From Bacillota bacterium (lineage in GTDB: Bacteria; Bacillota; SHA-98; Ch115; JABLXJ01), in assembly GCA_012839815.1 (NCBI GenBank), contig DUMQ01000137.1:1-59448 (forward strand): DNA of 59,448 nt, in the 5' to 3' direction. A program made the position numbers and the translations under genes. The notes under the pieces were generated by a model. It searched no databases, was not told where the DNA came from, and was given only the letters and a program-made list of their open reading frames with translations. Positions 57,014 to 59,448 of this stretch are shown here, in pieces. Each line of letters opens with the position of its first letter. Position 1 is the first letter of the stretch.

Positions 57014-58072
57014 GTGGAAACGGCCGGCCGCGCGCGCAACATAGCAAAAAACGTCGCAGGTGCTGTTCTCCTGAGCTTGATCAGCCTCGTAATTATACTC
57101 CACCTCACCAGGGGTTCCTTTTTCCTGCCCGATCTTTTCCGGATCGATCCTCTCTTCCTGGGCGCAGCTGCCGCCCTCGTCCTGGTGGGTTGGCTGCTCG
57201 ACGCCGTGAGACTCATCATCCTGCTGAGAGCCCTCGGGGGCAGGATCGGCTTCCTGAGATCCCTCGCCATCACCCTTACGGGGGCCTTCGTCGCAGGCAT
57301 TACCCCTTTCGATACCGGTGGGGAGCCCCTCCAGATATATCTCCTTCATCAAGATGGGATAACCCTGGGGGAATCCACTGCAGTTATAGCTATGAAGGTC
57401 CTCTTGAGCTCTCTGGCGAGGCTGTTTTTGGGCAGCATAATCCCGGTCTGGCTCTTCTTCAGCAAGAAAACATGGGATATCCCGCCCGGTATGAGCGTGG
57501 CGATCAGCACGGGGTTATTGCTCTACGCCCTTGCCTTTGGTATCGGCATACTCTTCATTATCCGCCCGGAATTCGCAAACTCGTTGCTGCCGCTCATCCT
57601 TCGCAACCGGATCGTATCTCGCCTGATCCCTCCCTCCACGACCGGGGCTATTATCGAGAGGGTCCGCACCGGGGTCCTGGAATTCAGGGGAGCCATAGTA
57701 CGATTTATGCAGGAGGGGCGCTGGGCCCTGGCCATCGCCATAGTTACAAGCCTCCTGGGATGGGCCGTACTTTTCTCCATACCTGTACTCCTGCTACGCG
57801 GACTCGGCATAGATCCGCCATACGCAGAGGTTTTCGGTATAATAAGCATCTTCTATCTGGCCGCAGCCTACGCACCCACCCCTGGCTCAAGCGGGGCAAT
57901 GGAGGTTGGATTCGCAATCCTGCTGGGCAGGTTTGTCCCCTTTCAGCTGATCGGCGTATTCGTCGCCGTGTGGCGCTTCATAACCTATTATTTAATGCTC
58001 CTTATCGGGGGTACCCTATTCGCCATTGGCATAGGGCGCGGCTGGAAGCGAAAACGGGGGCCGGGCGACTGA
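57014..58072 (+). CDS. Flippase-like membrane protein (LPG_synthase_TM)
   Basis: Eight to nine membrane segments of the lysylphosphatidylglycerol-synthase transmembrane family (PF03706), 352 residues without a catalytic aminoacyl domain. Typical are SLAITLTGAFVAGITPFDTGGEP and the C-terminal YAPTPGSSGAMEVGFAILL motif. Such stand-alone proteins are thought to move lipids or lipid-linked sugars. The GTG start follows GGAGGAGG. It is divergent from the NifV-like operon across a 208-bp promoter region. Confidence 0.85.
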   Translation: METAGRARNIAKNVAGAVLLSLISLVIILHLTRGSFFLPDLFRIDPLFLGAAAALVLVGWLLDAVRLIILLRALGGRIGFLRSLAITLTGAFVAGITPFDTGGEPLQIYLLHQDGITLGESTAVIAMKVLLSSLARLFLGSIIPVWLFFSKKTWDIPPGMSVAISTGLLLYALAFGIGILFIIRPEFANSLLPLILRNRIVSRLIPPSTTGAIIERVRTGVLEFRGAIVRFMQEGRWALAIAIVTSLLGWAVLFSIPVLLLRGLGIDPPYAEVFGIISIFYLAAAYAPTPGSSGAMEVGFAILLGRFVPFQLIGVFVAVWRFITYYLMLLIGGTLFAIGIGRGWKRKRGPGD

Positions 58073-58149
58073 CAACCGGACGACTGACAGGTGATCCAAA
58101 GACACCAGGAGAGCCCGGAGACCGAACGGTTCTGGTGGTCCAGCCCCGA

Positions 58150-59160
58150 TCAATCTATGAGATGGATCTTGACCCCGCAGTTATCGCACTTCCCATCCTC
58201 GATGTGATAGCCGACAACCTCAAACCCCTGGCGCTCGATAACCTTCTGGCCGCAGTTGTAGCAGTAGGTATCGTTTCCGTCCCCACCTGGCACGTTGCCG
58301 ATGTAAACGTACTTCAGCTTCTTTCGAGCGATCTCCCTCGCGCGCCTGAGCGTTGAGACTGGCGTGGGAGGGATGTCCAGCTTATACTGGGGGAAATAGC
58401 GTGAGAAGTGAAGCGGTATCTCTGTCCCGACCGATGCAACCCAGTCTACGAGGTTGCTTATCTCTCCGGTGGAATCGTTAAGGGTCGGTATTATAAGGTT
58501 TGTCAGCTCTATGTGACATTTCCCGTGCGCCCTCTCCACCGTTCTCAGGACCGGCTCAAGCTCACCGCCGCAAGTCTTCTGGTAAAACTCATCTGTAAAC
58601 CCCTTCACGTCGATATTCATTGCATCAATATACGGTAAAAGCTCGGCAAGGGGCTCCTCATTTATCTCCCCATTTGTCACGACAACATTCTTCATACCGG
58701 CCTGGCGGGCGAGCCTGGCTGTATCGAACACGAACTCGTACCATACCAGGGGCTCCGAATAAGTATACGCAATTCCAATACATCCCATGCTACCCGCGTA
58801 CCTCCTGGCCATATCCACCAGGGTGCCGGGCTCAATGTGTCGCGTAGGGGGATCCCCTTGGCTTATCTCCCAGTTCTGGCAAAACCGGCACAACAGGTTG
58901 CAACCCCGCGTCCCAACTGAGAGAACCATCGACCCGGGGAAAAAGTGATAAAGGGGCTTCTTCTCAATAGGATCTAGAGCAAGAGAAGTATATTCACCAT
59001 AGCCTATTGCATAGAGGGTCCCATCCACGTTTTTCCTCGTCCGGCAGACCCCGACCGCCCCCGGCTTGATCCTGCATCGCCTGGGACAGAGCAAACAGCG
59101 GATAGCATCGTCGAGCCTCTCATAAAAACGCGCTTCTATCAAGCTTACAACCTGGTTCAA
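58150..59160 (-). CDS. amrS: AmrS-type radical SAM enzyme (PflA-like)
   Basis: An N-terminal Cys cluster (C22, C25, C29, C39) precedes the radical SAM motif C87-x3-C91-x2-C94 (GCNLLCRFCQNWEISQ), then TYSEPLVWYEF and HIELTNLIIPTLND, all typical of the AmmeMemoRadiSam radical SAM member. A C-terminal zinc ribbon (CYNCGQ..CDNCGV) completes it. Its Amme and Memo partner genes are not in the window, and the contig ends upstream. The TTG start at 59160 has no clear ribosome site and may be a few codons off. Confidence 0.85.
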   Translation of the reverse strand: MNQVVSLIEARFYERLDDAIRCLLCPRRCRIKPGAVGVCRTRKNVDGTLYAIGYGEYTSLALDPIEKKPLYHFFPGSMVLSVGTRGCNLLCRFCQNWEISQGDPPTRHIEPGTLVDMARRYAGSMGCIGIAYTYSEPLVWYEFVFDTARLARQAGMKNVVVTNGEINEEPLAELLPYIDAMNIDVKGFTDEFYQKTCGGELEPVLRTVERAHGKCHIELTNLIIPTLNDSTGEISNLVDWVASVGTEIPLHFSRYFPQYKLDIPPTPVSTLRRAREIARKKLKYVYIGNVPGGDGNDTYCYNCGQKVIERQGFEVVGYHIEDGKCDNCGVKIHLID

Positions 59161-59183
59161 AAAGGCTCACAATACATAACAAT

Positions 59184-59448
59184 TACTAAGTTAGTGCACA
59201 AAGATTTCTGCCTTTCTGGCACTCGCATAGGGAGTCTCGCATCTCACCGCCAGGCGGACGCGGCTAAGTGTAAGTTCGAAGATTACTGACGTTTTGCCAG
59301 GGGTTGCCGGTGCTTGCGTTCCGGGGACGGCGCGCTTGCGGCGCGCCTCCGTTGAAATTTGGCGCGAGGGCCTTGCCAAATTTCAAAAGGCCCCGTCACG
59401 CAAGCACCGGCAACCCCTGTGACGTGCTGGTAAACTGGCACAAATCAA
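59184..59448. repeat. Dispersed palindromic repeat, copy D (runs to window end)
   Basis: It begins CTAAGTTAGTGC, with the GTCTCGCATCTC segment, then end motif CTAAGTGTAAGTTC (59264-59277). Outer arms 59298-59319 and 59398-59419 are perfect 22-bp complements. The 78-nt interior has hairpins GGCGCGC-TTGCG-GCGCGCC and TTGAAATTTGGC-N11-GCCAAATTTCAA, closed by CGGGG/CCCCG, giving a three-way-junction fold. The right flank (GACGTGCTGGTAAACTGGC) matches A and B. The copy starts 23 bases upstream of amrS and is cut by the window end. Confidence 0.88.

Overview
This window reads as the chromosome of a spore-forming, GC-rich member of the Bacillota (Firmicutes), most likely a deep clostridial or limnochordial lineage. 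The evidence is the rapZ-yvcK-whiA-rpoN-cggR-gap gene order, the spore genes spmA, spmB and a SleB-type hydrolase, Firmicute-style strong Shine-Dalgarno sites, and frequent GTG and TTG starts. One protein (41677-43185) has a signal peptide and looks like an outer-membrane beta-barrel ending in Phe, so a diderm Firmicute is possible but not proven. I saw no rRNA, tRNA, CRISPR array, phage or transposase gene. Both window ends lie inside copies of the same dispersed palindromic repeat, so this is probably a whole contig that broke at the repeats.

Layout, left to right. 1-235: repeat copy A. 269-2396: arsenic genes arsC, arsR, arsP, with a palindrome in front of arsR. 2715-13711 (minus strand): hppA, secG, eno, tpiA, pgk, gap, cggR, rpoN and whiA; a recognisable CggR operator precedes cggR, and phosphoglycerate mutase is missing from its usual place. 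14174-16018 (plus): sleB-like gene, spmA, spmB. 16015-21002 (minus): yvcK, rapZ, a PHP phosphoesterase, nagA and a second PHP phosphoesterase, which together suggest amino-sugar control. 21062-30794: a glucan locus (two GH57 enzymes, a DUF4912 protein, a nucleotidyltransferase fused to a degenerate phosphohexomutase, a GT4 glycosyltransferase) ending in a CRP/FNR regulator; repeats B and C bracket its first part.

30800-41015 (minus): a DUF362 ferredoxin-like protein, a BASS transporter, a large zinc-phospholipase-C-like protein, an MFS exporter, a membrane-anchored glucodextranase-C-like protein, a ROK sugar kinase broken by an in-frame TAG, a bifunctional PGI/PMI and an MsmX/UgpC-type ATPase. 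41677-43185: the beta-barrel protein, with an unusual repeat-bearing leader. 43617-53440 (minus): lysC after a full arginine set in order argC-J-B-D-F-G-H. 53665-56805 (minus): a NifV-like synthase with LeuC/LeuD-type hydratase subunits. 57014-58072 (plus): a flippase-like membrane protein. 58150-59160 (minus): an AmrS-type radical SAM enzyme. 59184-59448: repeat copy D.

The most distinctive signal is the repeat family. Each element is a nested palindrome of about 200-260 bp with 22-bp outer arms, two inner hairpins and shared ends. In copy B the interior is inverted relative to its flanks compared with copy D, and the arms of B and D differ in sequence yet each pair is perfectly complementary. 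Second in interest are the NifV-like/LeuCD-type trio next to a complete arginine operon, the beta-barrel protein, and the amber codon inside the zinc motif of the sugar kinase.
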